Positions 10,861 to 23,005 of a DNA stretch of 64,000 bases are shown here, piece by piece. The stretch lies in NCBI GenBank assembly GCA_033961575.1, contig CM066732.1, forward strand, positions 55,932,001 to 55,996,000. The letters are read 5' to 3'. The notes beneath the pieces are model-generated. The model had not been told where the DNA came from. It ran no database searches and saw only the letters and a list, made by a program, of their open reading frames with translations. The translations under genes were made by a program, and so were the position numbers. Each line of letters opens with the position of its first letter. The first letter of the stretch is position 1. The DNA is from Aselliscus stoliczkanus (taxonomy: Eukaryota > Chordata > Mammalia > Chiroptera > Hipposideridae).

Positions 10861-11760
10861 TGATATATTTGGCATATAAACATGAAAAATATCAAAGACA
10901 GTTGTAGCAGCAGGACTTCCGGCCACAAGGGAGAAGAACAAACTTCACCCATAAACCCAGTGAGCGAGTGGCGGTGGTGTCCACACAAGCGCGTCGGGGC
11001 TCCGGAGGCTGACCAAAGGCAAAGAGCAGCTTGGCCGTGTCTGCCGTGAGAAGCCGCTGGAGCTCAGAGGGCGAAGGGCTGGGGTCTGCGGCCCTTTCCT
11101 CCCAGGGCCCCCGCCCACCGCCCAGCTCAGGGGCACCACAGTGGTCTGGGTGAAGCTGCCTGTGACGAACACCGTGTTGACTGGGCGTGGAGCCTGGCCT
11201 GCTTTGGGCAGAGGAAAACCTGTGCCTGGAGACAATGCCAGTCAAGTTGCAGAAGAAAAGTGGGGGGTGGGGGGCCAGTGTGCTGAACCCGCAGGCCCAA
11301 TGGAGGCGAGCGGTGGCCAAGCCAGAAATTCACCAGGGACAACCGGGGAGCGCTGGTCAGCTGTCTGCACATCCTTGGCACCTGGACCTCTGACAGGTGC
11401 AGGTGCGACTCGAGAGAGAGGCAGGAGAAGCTAACACGAGGCCTTGGGGCCCAGCTGAACATGGGCTGCTCGGCTCCCGCCAAGCACACGTGAGGACATT
11501 GAGGCTGATGGCCTGCCAGGCAGGGCCGACTGCACATCTTTGCAGGGACAGGCCGAGTCCTGGGCGGCCAAGCTGGAAACAAAATAAGAATTTAAAAACT
11601 AGCTAAGCACATCAACAGCCACGCATGCTTAGAAGACAGATTCTGCAGATTAAGTTCAAGTGTGTTATTAAAGGGAAAAAAAACCCTCCGGGAAAAATCG
11701 CAATCCAGAGTTGCTGTAATACATTACTTTAAATGTCCGGTTTTTTTAAAAAAAATCACA
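10861..11760. other. GC-rich segment between L1 fragments
   Basis: From 10890 to 11580 the sequence is GC-rich with frames open on both strands (for example 11127-11582 minus). It has no L1 similarity and no known protein motif. It separates two pieces of old L1 and may be unique DNA or an unrecognised insertion. Confidence 0.35.
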
Positions 11761-11799
11761 AGACACGCAAAGAAACAGGAACCTATGAACGACACTCAG

Positions 11800-12330
11800 G
11801 GAAAAAAGGAATTGGTATAAACGGATGCTGAGTGGGCCCAGATGTTGGATGTGGATTTAGCAGTCAGAGACTTCAACGCAACAATTACAATAAATATGTT
11901 CAAAGAATTAAAGAACATTATTTAAAGAATTAAGGGAAACTCCCTACATCTCACCACATGCGAATATTAGCTTGAAATGGATCAGTGACCTAAGAATAAG
12001 GGCCTAACACAAAGCTCTTAGAAGAAAATGTGTAAATCTTCATAATCTTGGATTTGGCGATGAATTCGTAGGTATGACACCAAAACCACAAGCAACGAAA
12101 GAAAAAATAGATGAACAGGACTTCATCAAAATTAAAAATATTTATGCATTAACGGGGAAGGTCCAAGTGGCCAACAAGCACGTGACAAGGTGTCCCATGT
12201 CATTGGTCCCCTAGGAAAAGCTGCTTAAAGTCAATGAGCTAGCACTCTGCACGCGTCGGAATGGCTGGGATCTAAACGTTAAAACAGAAAGACTAACAGC
12301 ACTGCGTCCGGGCGAGGCTCTGCGCGTGCC
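11800..12330 (+). repeat. Decayed L1 fragment, 3' half of ORF2
   Basis: Phrases such as GATGTTGGATGTGGATTTAG..AACAATTACAATAAATATG, CTCTTAGAAGAAAATGTG, CTTGGATTTGGCGATGAATT, GACACCAAAACCACAAGCAA and GTGGCCAACAAGCACGTGAC follow the order of a mammalian L1 ORF2 C-terminal half in plus orientation. Internal parts are deleted: the ATTAACGGGGAAGGTCC junction skips several hundred bases of the consensus. No frame survives. Confidence 0.7.
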
Positions 12331-12779
12331 CGTACAGCCTGAGTGGGGGCAGCCGCTCAGCCACCCGGAGAACCGTCTGCAGGCTTTCCTGAGGCTGAGC
12401 TTAGGGTTCAGCACAGCTTCTTCAGTCCTTTGCCCACATGAACCCGGAGCCAGACAGGAGTCCCACGGCCACCTGCCCGCTGCATCAAAATGGAGGGTTC
12501 CTTAGAGCCCATCCACAGAATCAGGAAATCTCACGTGGAAGAGCCACAGGACGGCACCCCATGCAGCCGTGGGGAGGGGTGAAGACGCCACAGGCACCAA
12601 CACGAGAGGACAGTGTGTCTCAGACCAAGTTCAGAAAACCACCAAAACTGAGCGGCTGTGCTCAGGGGCGCAGGCTTCTGCGGCGAGGCCTGAGGCAAAC
12701 GAGGGACGCCACCCGCCCTGTCTGCGGGCTCCGAAGGAGAGGGTGCCGGTGGGAGAAGCAGGGCGTGCTCGGGCTGCAG

Positions 12780-12890
12780 GCTGCTCACGCGTGGCTGTCA
12801 CCGAGCTCCGTGTCTCTGCTTTGTGCACTTTCCTCTGTGTGGTGTGTTTCACAACAAAAAGTTTTAACAGCAATCAATAAAAACTCATTG
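12780..12890 (+). repeat. Possible old L1 3' end
   Basis: TTGTGCACTTTCCTCTGTGT..TTCACAACAAAAAGTTTT resembles the closing phrase of old L1 3' UTRs (TGTGCACTTTTCTGTATG..TTCAATAAAAAGTTT). Its position downstream of the ORF2 fragment fits one decayed element spanning 10540-12890. Confidence 0.4.
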
Positions 12891-13640
12891 CAATATATAT
12901 GGTACATATTAAACCTTTAATGTATAGTCAGCTCTTACAAATCCAACCGACAAACAATTGATTGTCAAGTGAAAAACCAGGACTTTCAAAAACTACAGAT
13001 GCAGGTGTTCAAAGAACACTTAAATAGTCAATCTCAATCAGAAATCAAGGGAAGTTTGTTCAGTTATACATTAGACACATCCGAAGCTAAGAAACATGCC
13101 AATGCAACAGACAAGTATTAACCATTAAAAACGATGTTAGAAATAACATGTGATCTGAAATCACAGTCGTGACATAGGAAGTGGATGATACAGGTTAAGA
13201 ACTATTTGAATATTGGCGGGGGCAAGTGGGGGGGCTTTCTATATTAAATGGAAGTTCATGTTACTAAACTGATTATAAATTGTGATCCATTTTAAAAAGA
13301 AGTCCCCACGTGGATAAGTATTTACGTCTGCGGGTGAGAAAAAACGGGACCGTCCGTTTCAAAAGATTGACATTCCACCTCCAATTGCTGACATGGCAGA
13401 TGATTGTAATTTTATGATTTTCTTTATGTGTGTGTTCTAAATTTTTCACAGTGAGCATGTCTTGGTTATGAATACGGAAAAGAGAACGTGGTTTTTAACC
13501 AAAGGCCAGGGGCCACGGGGCCATTGTGGCGAAGCTGTGCGGACGCGGCTGAGAGAGGCGGCTGCTCTGCCCTGTCCCTCCTCGCCCACCGCCACGCCAG
13601 CACGGGCGATGTTTCTTAAATACATAAAATAGACCGACAC
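12891..13640. other. AT-richer sequence, nothing firm
   Basis: AT-rich DNA without a gene. The stretch 13420-13480 (TTCTAAATTTTTCACAGTGAG followed by CATG) recalls the tail of an old interspersed repeat, but I cannot assign it. Confidence 0.3.
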
Positions 13641-13800
13641 CTAACCTGTCTATCATCTTTGCCCGTCAGACGGGCGGCCAAGAGGGCGGCCCCGAGGGAA
13701 GTGAGGGCAGTGGGCAGGGTCGGCCACGCAGCAGCTAAACGTCCGGCTCGCAGGAGGCTTGGAGTCCCCTCGTTTAAAATAAGGAAAGGCTCCAGATATC

Positions 13801-13830
13801 TTGTTGTTGTTGTTGTTGTTGTTGTTGTTG
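13801..13830. repeat. (TTG)10 microsatellite
   Basis: Ten perfect TTG triplets. On the minus strand these read CAA and yield poly-Gln or poly-Asn in spurious frames. No coding role is supported. Confidence 0.95.
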
Positions 13831-14579
13831 CTTCTTTGGGGCACTAATCAGGTCACGTTTTAGTTTGTCACTATTAACTCCCGGGCGTGAACAAAGGTGC
13901 TGCCTGAGCCACTTATAGTGCAGGGACACAGCCAGAGCCCCCGACCAGCACATCAGCGCCCGTCCGAAGGGGGGTGACAGCTGCGCGCCCCCCAGCGGGG
14001 CACCAAAGGCCCTAAGCCCTGCGCCCACCAGTGACACTGCGACGGTGTCGTGCCCCGCTGCCCCTTCGAGGAAACCTCTAGGTCATGCTTTTCTCTTCAA
14101 ACGCGATGAGCTGCACCCCTGTGGAAGCTCACCAGGAGGAGTGCTGGCTCCTGAAATGTCCCTGGTACAGAGCCGGGGCACCGCGCTGCGGCACCACGCC
14201 ACCAAGCAGCCTGTCACCTGCTGGAAGGATCCCCGGGCTAGAAATCAGGCCGTCCTTGTTTGTTACTGTTTTCTTTTTGTCCCAGACTTAGAACTCACAT
14301 CATTTTAAGGGAAAATAGTCTATCACGGCCGGGCTTTTCCAGGCTACACTCAGACAGATGGTGACGGGCTCACCTGGCCAGAGCACGTGCCATTGGACAG
14401 GCAGCTGGGACGAGGGGCAGCTGGCCATCCGCCGAGGGGAGCGCCCAGGACAGAGCCCAGTGGTCAATGGACCTGACCACACACCACATCAGCAAACACC
14501 ACTTCCTTCAAAAGCACACGTGTCGGGCTGAGGCACGGACACACCTTCCCTGCAGGCTACTGCACGCAGTGTGTACATC
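13831..14579. other. Unique GC-rich sequence, no gene recognised
   Basis: No repeats with diagnostic ends. Short open frames on both strands lack family signatures. Confidence 0.4.
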
Positions 14580-15070
14580 GCGCCGTCTGACCATCATGCT
14601 TTTCATTCAACTGCTATGAAGAGCTCTTGTGGGCCTGACAAGATTCCCTCGTGTGCCAACGGGAGTGAGTCATAATTAAGGGCCCTTTGGACAATATCTT
14701 CTGTCTGAGCAATCGTACACTCAAATAATCTAATTTGTGAAACCTTTTCACCACCTTACCGCCCGGGTTCCATTTTCTCTTGCATATATTTTCACCACTC
14801 AACTAGTGATGGATAGACGGACTTAACACGTGGTTGACTGCATCTCATAAAGGCGCTGGACACATTTAAGATCCCGAGCACCTTTTTCCTTCCAGCACCT
14901 TGTAATGTAATGTGTTCTCTGAACGCACATGTGAGACACACATTGATATGAAAAGCCCTATTCTATACGGCCTAATAAAAAGGGTGCCATACGAAAAGCC
15001 AGAGCTCACATCTCACAGGTACTGTAATCACTCAGAAGATTAAAGGGATTGGTGTAAGGCTGATGCCACC
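14580..15070. promoter_or_regulatory. Candidate conserved non-coding element
   Basis: AT-rich, repeat-free island bounded by GC-rich DNA. It contains GAGTCATAATTAAGGGCCC, AATAATCTAATTTGTG, TAACACGTGGTTGAC (E-box CACGTG) and GATTAAAGGGATTGG. No coding frame of note. The call rests only on texture and motif density. Confidence 0.35.
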
Positions 15071-15374
15071 AAACCGTCTTCACTCACCACCTCCGTCAGG
15101 GCAAAGCTCAGCGGCACACATCCCGGCATCGTTCGCCCTGGCCAGCTCTGAAAACATGAACACGTGAACACCGTGGTGGAGGGCTCTCGGCACTTCCTGT
15201 GTGGCCTGGGAAGCGGAGCGGCAGTGGCCCTGCTGGGGACATAGTCACATTTCCCGAGTCAGTCAATCAATCTGCGGCCTGAGCCAGGGAAGCAGAGCCC
15301 AGGGCCGCAGGTGGGCCGAGCTGCCCGTTTGCGGCATGTGCTTGGGCTCCTCGGCAGACACCCTGGCACCGAGC

Positions 15375-15610
15375 CCTAGCTCTCCCCTGCGCTTGCCGTG
15401 TGACTTCCGGCAAGTCACTCAACCCACTTCTCTGTTGTGACAAGGGATTCCATAACAGCCCCACCTGCTAGGATTCCTGTGAGCATTGAGGTCGCTACTC
15501 CATGCAAACTAGCTCACTGTCTCCTAATATGTAAATGGCTGACATACTAACCCTCATTGTTGCAGCAGAGAATAAACGCTATGTGAACTTGAACTGTCAT
15601 TTCCCAAGCT
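15375..15610 (+). repeat. MIR SINE relic
   Basis: GTGTGACTTCCGGCAAGTCACTC matches the MIR core (GTGTGACCTTGGGCAAGTCACTT) and is followed by diverged versions of the downstream MIR segments. Ancient mammalian tRNA-derived SINE in plus orientation. Confidence 0.75.
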
Positions 15611-16379
15611 CTGCCCCACGGGCCAGTCAGGATTCTAAGAGGTGCCCCATAGGACGAGGAACGGTCACCTGGTCAGGTGAGCCGGTGTCCCCGTCTGCAC
15701 AATGCTAACAGGTTAAGGAGCTTGTGGACGGCCGACCAGGACCCCGTGCACACAATTTGGAAGAGATGAGATACCCAGCTCATTCAAGAAGCTTCCAGGG
15801 GTGGACTTTTGTCAAGAGCTTTAGCAAGAGGCTGAAACAGAAGCAGGCAGATGTCCAAAATGACCCTGAAGCCACCTCCCAGCTGTGAAGGGACGATGAC
15901 AAAGTGCAGGGTTCTGTTAGATGAAGAGACAGACTCAGAGGGGGCTTGCAGGCGAGGAGGGCACCTCCAGAGGCCGCGAGGGAGTCCGTGAGGGACGGAC
16001 ATGCTGGAAACTAACTGTCTGATCTCTCGAGGGGAGCATGACTTTGAAGGAAACAGTGGCCAGCGGTGATTTTCTGTTTTTAAGCTGTGGGTTTGAAACT
16101 AAACCCCACTTCCCAAGTTGAAGACTCATGTTGGCGGCTGACACCACGGAGACTGCCCCAAAAATCCTGGGTGGAGTTCCCCGTGATGGGGGCTTCGCCA
16201 TGACTGAGCCCCTCAGGCCACAGACATCAGCCAGCGAGCCGTGTGGAAACCCCACAGCACGTGCCAGGCTCTGCGACGGGCGCAAGGAAAGCCCTCGGCC
16301 CACAGGCCTCCTCCTCCTCTCCTCTGGGACGCAGGTTCTTACCAAGAACCATCACACGCAACATGACCAGCACATAAAG
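15611..16379. other. Unique sequence, no gene recognised
   Basis: Mixed-GC DNA. Overlapping frames at 15935-16345 (minus) and 16128-16514 (plus) shadow one another and show no domain. Confidence 0.4.
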
Positions 16380-16680
16380 CTCAGACGCTGCCTGAAGCCC
16401 ACTTACATACTTCCAAAGCGTGCGGTCACTGCAGCCCAGAGGCGTTTATTCAAAAGCCAGCAAATTCTTAAATGTCCAAAAATGCTTGTGACCATAATAG
16501 CTTCATTTTACTAAGTGGATGAATAAGATGACTATTTTATGGGGCCAATTGACTAGTTTTAAAGTGTCGGTCTCTTATCTAACAAAACTGCCTTGAGCAC
16601 TAACCGTGATACACCACGTCGTCTCATTCATTTACATCAGCCTTTAAAATAATATTGGCAAATTTAAGGTAGATACGGGG
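16380..16680. promoter_or_regulatory. Candidate conserved non-coding element
   Basis: AT-rich, transposon-free island with phrases such as GCCAATTGACTAG, TCTTATCTAACAAAAC and CATTTACATCAGCC. There are GATA-like (TTATCT) and homeodomain-like cores. The evidence is composition only. Confidence 0.3.
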
Positions 16681-17059
16681 AGACACACTTCCTGTGGGGG
16701 CCGTTCTGGGGCCTTCTGCAGGCGACCCCCAGAGTCACCTAAGTCAGAGTCACGAACGTGCCGGGATGAGCTTGTGAGAGAGCTGGTAAGGGATCCCACA
16801 CCCAGTCCCGCGTGATGAGAAGGGCGGTGACACCCCAAGATCGGCGTCTCCCGGGTGCAGCCTATCGGGCCCTGCCGGGCCTCTGCTTCGCTGGAGAAGG
16901 AGCCGTGCAGCCGATTAAGACATCTCCCGAGTGTTTGCCAGCCTTCTCACAGGCATCATCGCTCCCCTGAGCCCTAGGACCCCTCCACCTTCCTGAACAG
17001 AGCAGCTGAATAGGTAAATGGGTTCTATCAGGCCAGGAAATCAATGTGCACACTGTGTT

Positions 17060-17340
17060 CCCAGCCACAGATGAGCGTGTCGAAGCCGTTTTATTATCGC
17101 TGCAGGAACCGTATTGATCAGCTGTAACTACGAGGAGGCGGGCGGCAAACCAACGAGGACGCACCCTTCTGTCCACCAGGGCCTCCCCCAGCGGCACTGG
17201 AGAGCAAGTGTCTGCAGCGCGGATTAATTTAATGTTTGCTTCATCAGAACTGACTGCCCTGGAACTTAAATGCTATTAATTACTAAGCGCGCCCAGAACT
17301 AACCCTCTGACACCACGAGGCCGGGAACAAACAGCAGCTC
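17060..17340. promoter_or_regulatory. Candidate conserved non-coding element with CTCF-like core
   Basis: Repeat-free segment with GTTTTATTATCGCTGCAGG, CCGTATTGATCAGCTG, GCGGATTAATTTAATG and GCTATTAATTACTAAG. A CTCF-like core CCACCAGGGCC lies at 17173-17183 in plus orientation. Enhancer or boundary function is inferred from motifs alone. Confidence 0.35.
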
Positions 17341-18224
17341 TGCCTCCGGCTTCTGTTTCCCACTCCTTGCAGGAGGCCACTTTGGTCGCTTCCCCACTCC
17401 CACCAGCCGCTTTCCCCCACAGCTGTCATGAAAATCCTTGTCGCTCTTCTTCGTGGTACAACAGAACAGCGTGTGCATTTGAAGTGACCACTGGACAGAG
17501 CTCCGATGTCCTTCTCCAGGGGCTGTGCTCAGGGCGCCTGGTCTCCTGGTTCGTCCTGTCGTGACAGGGTCAGCTCCGTCCTGGAGGGCCGAGAGCCCCC
17601 CAAAGGCGGGGGCTGTGCCTCAGCACCCATGACAGGCTAGCACCTGCCTGCCACGGAGCGGGCACCAGAGGCGTTCGCCGACTTGGATTTGGGGAGGAGG
17701 CGGTGCCTCTCCATGCACGCTGTTTACACAGCCCTGTGCTGTGCGGGCAGCCCTCCCTGGACAGTGTCCCACAGGTTCCCCTGTCCTTGGGAGGACAGGA
17801 AAGTGTCATTGGAACCCAGGAACAAGGCTTATTTTGCTTATAGATTAACCATCTCCACAGGACAAACCAGAGAGGGTCTGTCTGCCTCCAAAGCCACTCC
17901 CCGGCTTTGCCAAAGGGTGACCATGTTCCACAGGATCCCAGGGGATCAGCAGAGCCTGGCACAAACCAGGAGGGCGCAGCTGATGCCCACAGCACACGTG
18001 TCTTATGGAAAGAAAGCTCGCTCCCTTCCAAGGGCGTCCCTCTGCTGGGCAGCAGGTGCCCGTCTCAGCCCCGTGCACCCCTGGGCTGGTGGCAGTTGTC
18101 ACAGGTCACAAAGTCAAATGCCCACATGACACAGCAGGTGAGCAAATGCCCAGCTGGACCAAACGCCAGCGTGGAGGGTGCAAGAGCTCGGGCTTCTCCG
18201 TGAGGGACCTGGGACTCGGCGCAC
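17341..18224. other. GC-rich unique sequence, no gene recognised
   Basis: Overlapping frames on both strands (17570-18031 minus, 17683-18129 plus) with no recognisable domain. No repeat identified. Confidence 0.4.
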
Positions 18225-18482
18225 TGGGAACAAATGTCCTGGCTTCTGGGGCACGTCCCTCGAGTGCGGGCCGTGGCAGCCGGCTCAGCCGTAAAAACCT
18301 GCACACGGAATTCAATGGGGTCTGTAGCCCATTCACAGTAACCACTGTGCCTGTCCCTGGTTTGGGTCGTGTGCTGTGATGACATGAGGCCTTGTCAGAC
18401 GAGGGGCTGGGAGAACACACAGGGACACTCCGGCTTGTTTTGCAACTTTTTGTGAATCTTAAATTATTTCAAAATCAAAAGT
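18225..18482 (+). repeat. Old L1 3' UTR relic
   Basis: The closing phrase TTGCAACTTTTTGTGAATC..TTAAATTATTTCAAAATCAA matches the terminal theme of ancient L1M-type elements (GCAACTTTTCTGTAAATCTAAA..ATTATTCCAAAATAAAAAG). Upstream, AACCACTGTGCC and a diverged GATGACATGAGG fit the same 3' UTR. Family level only. Confidence 0.5.
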
Positions 18483-20364
18483 CAAGCACACGCAGGGTAC
18501 AGGCCAAACCACATACCTCACGGAGCCACAGGTTTTTCCCTAAGTTTGTTGACACCCCTAGATCGAGTCCAAACAGGGTGGTGGCTGCCGTGTCCCACAG
18601 GCCAAGCCATGTAGGGACCCGAACACCTGGCCTGTGAGCCCCACTCATGGCCCACTAACTGTTGACGCATTGATGGGACCTGTCCCTGAGGCGACACCTG
18701 TCAGAGACAGCTCACTGAACTCCCGCCCACGAGACCTCTCCCCGACTCCTGAAGCCCCATCGCCGTGGCGCGCACAGCGCCTGCTGACCACATGCCTTTT
18801 GCACAGACGCTTCCCATTTGATGAAGAGAGCGCCAGCCTCACGATCAGCCGTAGCATGTAAATCACAGTGGCCAGGTGACCAGTGCAAACAGCACGTCTC
18901 CAAACAATGATTCCACGCCAGGCTCAGGAGGAACAGTGTTCTTTTTTTGATTTCCAAATTGCATTTTCAATCATAAATACTGAAAATTATGTTTGTGACC
19001 ACCGCTGTCTCCTTGTGACTGGTGGCCCATGAGCCCAACAAATACACAGGTTTTTACGAAAGGACAGCAAGGGTCATGGGCCACCCCGACCACTCAGAGT
19101 TTAAGGGGCTGGTTCCCTGGCTCCCAGGCAGGAAAGACAGCCCCTTGGCAGCTCACAGGGCAGGCTCGGCGGTCCCGTGTGCTCATCTCTGTTACACACG
19201 TGTAGCTGTCACTCCGCGTGCATTTACCTACCACCGATGGTTAGGAGCCGTTCCCGGTGCTTCCAGGTGGGCCTGGGGTGGCCAGGACCCCAGGGGTGCA
19301 GGCCAGCAAACAGCCTGCCTTGTGCCTGGCAGGCCCTTACGACATCAGAGCTCTGAGCAAGTGAATGTTTTTAAAGGTGAGCCGTGGGCTACCAGCTCCT
19401 CCTCCTCTCAACGGCGAGGCCCGAGGGTGGAGCGCGCCCTAGCGGAAGCGGGCAGGGCACGGCGGCAGGAGGGTCAGCACCAGCCCCGCGCGGAGGAGGG
19501 AGGCGGAGGCCACTGTGGGGACGGCGCAGCTGCTGCACGAGTCTCCTCGCAGGCACTGGAAGCTAACATGAAAACAGGCTGCCCACAAAGGGGAAAGGCA
19601 GCCCGCCTCATCCAGTGAATTCTATCATTCAGGACGTGTCCCTAGTACCTCCAGGGACAAGGGCACCGGGTGCCACTCCTCTCTGGTCCACAGACAGGCC
19701 ACGTGGAGGAGCCACCAATAGCTCTGCCTCCTGTCCACCCCGACCTCCCCTCTGGCGCTGGGCCCTGAACCCGGTGCTTTGCTTTCCAGGTGGCAGAGAC
19801 AGAGCCGGAGCACAGGCCTGCAGCCCTGTGTGGGGGGCACAGCCGCCCCCAGCCCTCCCAGGGCCATCTGCATGGAGCCCAGCGCAACACCACAGCCCTG
19901 GCTGTCACACTTCCAAGGCACCTGCCAAGCGTGCACTGCTGAGAGCACATGCTGGGAGCTGGTGGCCCGGGCAGACGGGAGCTGCCGACGGGTCCCCTGC
20001 CACCCCCGCTCCGCCGGGACGGCTCGAAGGCTTGCTTTAACACTGCCCCAGAGTGCCCAGCTGACGGAGCCCCAACTGTCCGGAGCAGAAAGCTGCTCAT
20101 TACACACCTGTGTCGGCTTCCTTCACTCCCCCTCCTGGGCCAGGGAGCATCAGACCTCCTCTAGTCACCAGGGTTCCCAGGGAAGCGGCTCACAGGGAGC
20201 GTCTGTGTGCACAGAGACCGTCCTCTTAAGGAGGGACTCAGGCAATTATGGAGCCTGGCAAGTTCAAAATCTGCAGGGTGGGCCGGCAGACGGGGGTCCA
20301 GGCAGGAGCCAGGGTTGCAATTCAAGTTCAAGTTTGCTGGTAGGATTCCCTGTTGCTCGGGGAT
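18483..20364. other. GC-rich unique sequence, no gene recognised
   Basis: Several long frames overlap here (19022-19618 plus, 198 codons; 19779-20369 plus, 196 codons; 19625-20107 minus, 160 codons). They occur in different frames over the same DNA, with Pro/Ser/Gly/Arg-rich sequence and no motif. I treat them as chance frames in CpG-rich DNA. Confidence 0.4.
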
Positions 20365-20515
20365 CTTAGTCTTAAGTCTCTTCAGGCCTTCACCTGATTG
20401 GACGAGGCCCACCCATTTAAATGTTAATCTCAAAACAATCTCACAGAAACATCCAGAAAAATGTTTGACCAAATATCTGGGCACTGTGGCCACTTGGACA
20501 CACAAAATGACCCAC
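20365..20515 (+). repeat. Ancient interspersed repeat relic, family uncertain
   Basis: CTTCAGGCCTTCACCTGATTGG, AAATGTTAATCTC and AAAATGTTTGACCAAATATC..TGGGCACTGTGGCC are phrases of a well-known old placental repeat. I cannot state whether it is an L1M 3' UTR or an LTR element. Confidence 0.5.
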
Positions 20516-22839
20516 CCCCCACCTACCAGTGCGTCCTGGGATCACACTTGAATAAACACTCCAACTCCTGTGGCAGGGCTGGCACCTGGAGGAACCCAGC
20601 CTAAAGACATTGCGTATTTAGCAAGCTATGGTTTAGAAAATTAACGCAACCATACAAATTCTCAGTCCTCTTTGAAGAGCCCGGTGCCCCACTGGTGGAC
20701 GGCTGTGTCATGGGTGCCCGGCAGACCCAGCCGTCTCTGAGGCAATGCAAACACAGATGTTCCCGAGTCCTCGGGCAGATTCTGGGGAGACAGCAGCACG
20801 CCTCAGGGTGATGCCGGCACCCCCCCCCCCGAGCGCCAGCAGCCTCTGAGTGGGTGCCACCCTGGTCCAAAACGCATCCCAGGGCGGAGGCAGGGAGAGT
20901 CTCCTTTCTCCCAGGGCTTAGACCATAGCCACCAAAGAGGATACATTTTCTGACATTCCTAAAAACCATGATCATGTCTTGTGTGGCAAGAGGAGACCCA
21001 GTGAGTCATGGAGTCACAGTCACTGCAAATCGCGGCATTGCCGTCTCCGCGTGGAAATGGCCAGAGGGCTCGCGCCCCGTGTGCAGCCAACGGCTGCGTC
21101 AAGAAGATGAGGACCACGGCCCTCCACGTGCTGCATTAGCAGAGATCAGGTTAATAAAGAGTTTAAAAGTTGACTGCCTTCCCCGGTGATTCACTGAGAC
21201 ATCCTCTGTGGGGAGGAGCCGGGGAAGGCAGCCGACTGTCGCTCCCCGAAGCGCGCTGTCATCTCCCTCTGTGGTCCCTGAGGTCTGCCAGTTTCAGGCC
21301 TCCGCAGTGACAGCCCACTGCTGAACATAAATCTCTGCAGTAAGAGTGGGCTGCTGTGTTAACCTTCGTCGTGCAACCCTTCGCTTTTGTGAGGAATGTG
21401 AAGAACGCCCCTTCATATGGCAGAAGCTGGGAGGACCCGATGTCGCCCGCCTGTGGCTGTGGGAGCGGTGACTCGGCCAGCAGACTTTGCTCAAGTGGAC
21501 ACAGGCTCGAGGCCATAAACCAGGGGGCACCACGACACAGGCGGGAGGTCCTGAGGTCAGTGGGGCTGCTTCTGTCCAGAGGAGCTCACTCCCGTGTTTC
21601 TCAAGCACAGCTGGCGACACAGCTGAGCACAGCCTCAGAGGTTAGGGCTTTTGGACGCCAGACCTTGCAGGACAGGGGGCAGGGAGCAGGCACCCTGCAG
21701 CTGTGCCAGGACCCCCGGGGGCAGACAGGTGGCTGTGAGGGAGAGGAGGCAGCACGCAGCCACCGGGGATTCCACCCGGACGTGGGAGCCCCACACCCCA
21801 CGGGTGGCACATGGCAGCCGTGGACCTCAGGCTCCAGGTGGCCGTCCCACATGCCTCCCTGCGCTGCCAATCTTCACAGGTGGGCTCAAAACTCCCCAGG
21901 GAGTCAGCTTGGAAAACAGACAGAATTCTTATCAACAGAACAAACACTGACGGTGTATGAATTACCTATGCCTGTGTATTCACCTTAGAAGCGGATGTTA
22001 ACGGAAAGGGATGAACAGTATAGGTGTGAACCAGGCTGCTTCTCTCTGCGCTCCGCCACGCCCTTCCCCTAAAGCGGGGGTCCCTGTCCAGAAGCAGCTT
22101 ACTCTGAGTGTCCGCCAGGGGCACCAGCCGGTCAGGGCCCCCTCCTCCCATCCTGGGGGCCTGACCTCAGACCTGCTGCCCGAGCACCCACCTGTAGCAC
22201 AGGGTCCACGGTCAAAACACTCCTGCCTCTTGCCTCTCAAATCAGGGCTCTCTAAAGGAATTAACTTTTTCTAGAAATGATATAAATTTGTGTGGGGAAG
22301 GGAGGAAACGCAGTTTCCGGGTCGCTTATCGCTCGGCCGGGAGCCGTCGGCATGCTCTGGAAGGAGAAGCCCCGACCACCAGCTGCCCGAGTTTTCTGAG
22401 CCCTCGGGACTCGCCATGGTTACGTCGGTCTCTATTTCCTGCTAGTTTTCCCTTCAAAGTATAAAGACGGAAGGTGCTCTGCTCTCTAACCTGGGCGGCC
22501 ACCCCTCCCGCAGGCCTGCGACGAGGGGTTTCCAGGACGTGGGACGTTCAGCGCTGAACGCAGGAAGCCCGGGCACGCAGTAGAGTCGGTCACCCAGGGA
22601 CGCAAACACTGAAGTCTCAGTTTAAGCCCAGCAGGCATGACAAATCCCACATGGCCACACGGCTTTGCGGTGGCAGGTGGGACAGCACACTCACCCAGCC
22701 GTGAGGGCGGGTCCTGCTGGGCTCCCAAGCAGAGGCGAGGCCCATGCTGTCACTGTGGGCAAGTAGGGCTTCGAGGCGCCACTGCGCCAGGCTGTGCGGG
22801 GGCACGAAGGCCAGGCCCTCCTCCACGGACAGCTCCGGC
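20516..22839. other. GC-rich unique sequence with a C11 run, no gene recognised
   Basis: A run of 11 C at 20820-20830 is the only simple repeat. The 210-codon plus frame at 21356-21988 and its minus-strand partners have no domain and no neighbouring splice or start context that I can defend. Confidence 0.4.
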
Positions 22840-22844
22840 CAGCG

Positions 22845-23005
22845 GCAGCCCCCCGGTCAGCCCCCCGGCAGCCCCAGCCCGGCAGCCCCCCGGTCAGCCC
22901 CCCGGCAGCCCCCCGGCAGCCCCCCCGGCAGCCCCCCGGCAGCCCCCCCGGCAGCCCCCCGGCAGCCCCCCGGCAGCCCCCCGGCAGCCCCAGCCCGGCA
23001 GCAGC
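22845..23005. repeat. CCCCCCGGCAG minisatellite (11-12 bp unit)
   Basis: About 14 tandem units of AGCCCCCCGGC (11 bp, with 12-bp variants carrying one extra C) alternate with GTCAGCC and AGCCCCAGCCCGGC variants. The array ends in a short CAG run (GGCAGCAGCAGCATG). The minus strand reads GGGGGGCTGCC, so successive G-runs are separated by 5-base loops, a G-quadruplex-type pattern. All frames through it are open (Pro/Gln/Ala or Gly/Arg) and are artefacts of the repeat. Confidence 0.9.

Noticed and set aside
19022..20369. 198- and 196-codon plus-strand frames
   Set aside because: Different phases over adjoining GC-rich DNA, no homology recognised, no exon boundaries.
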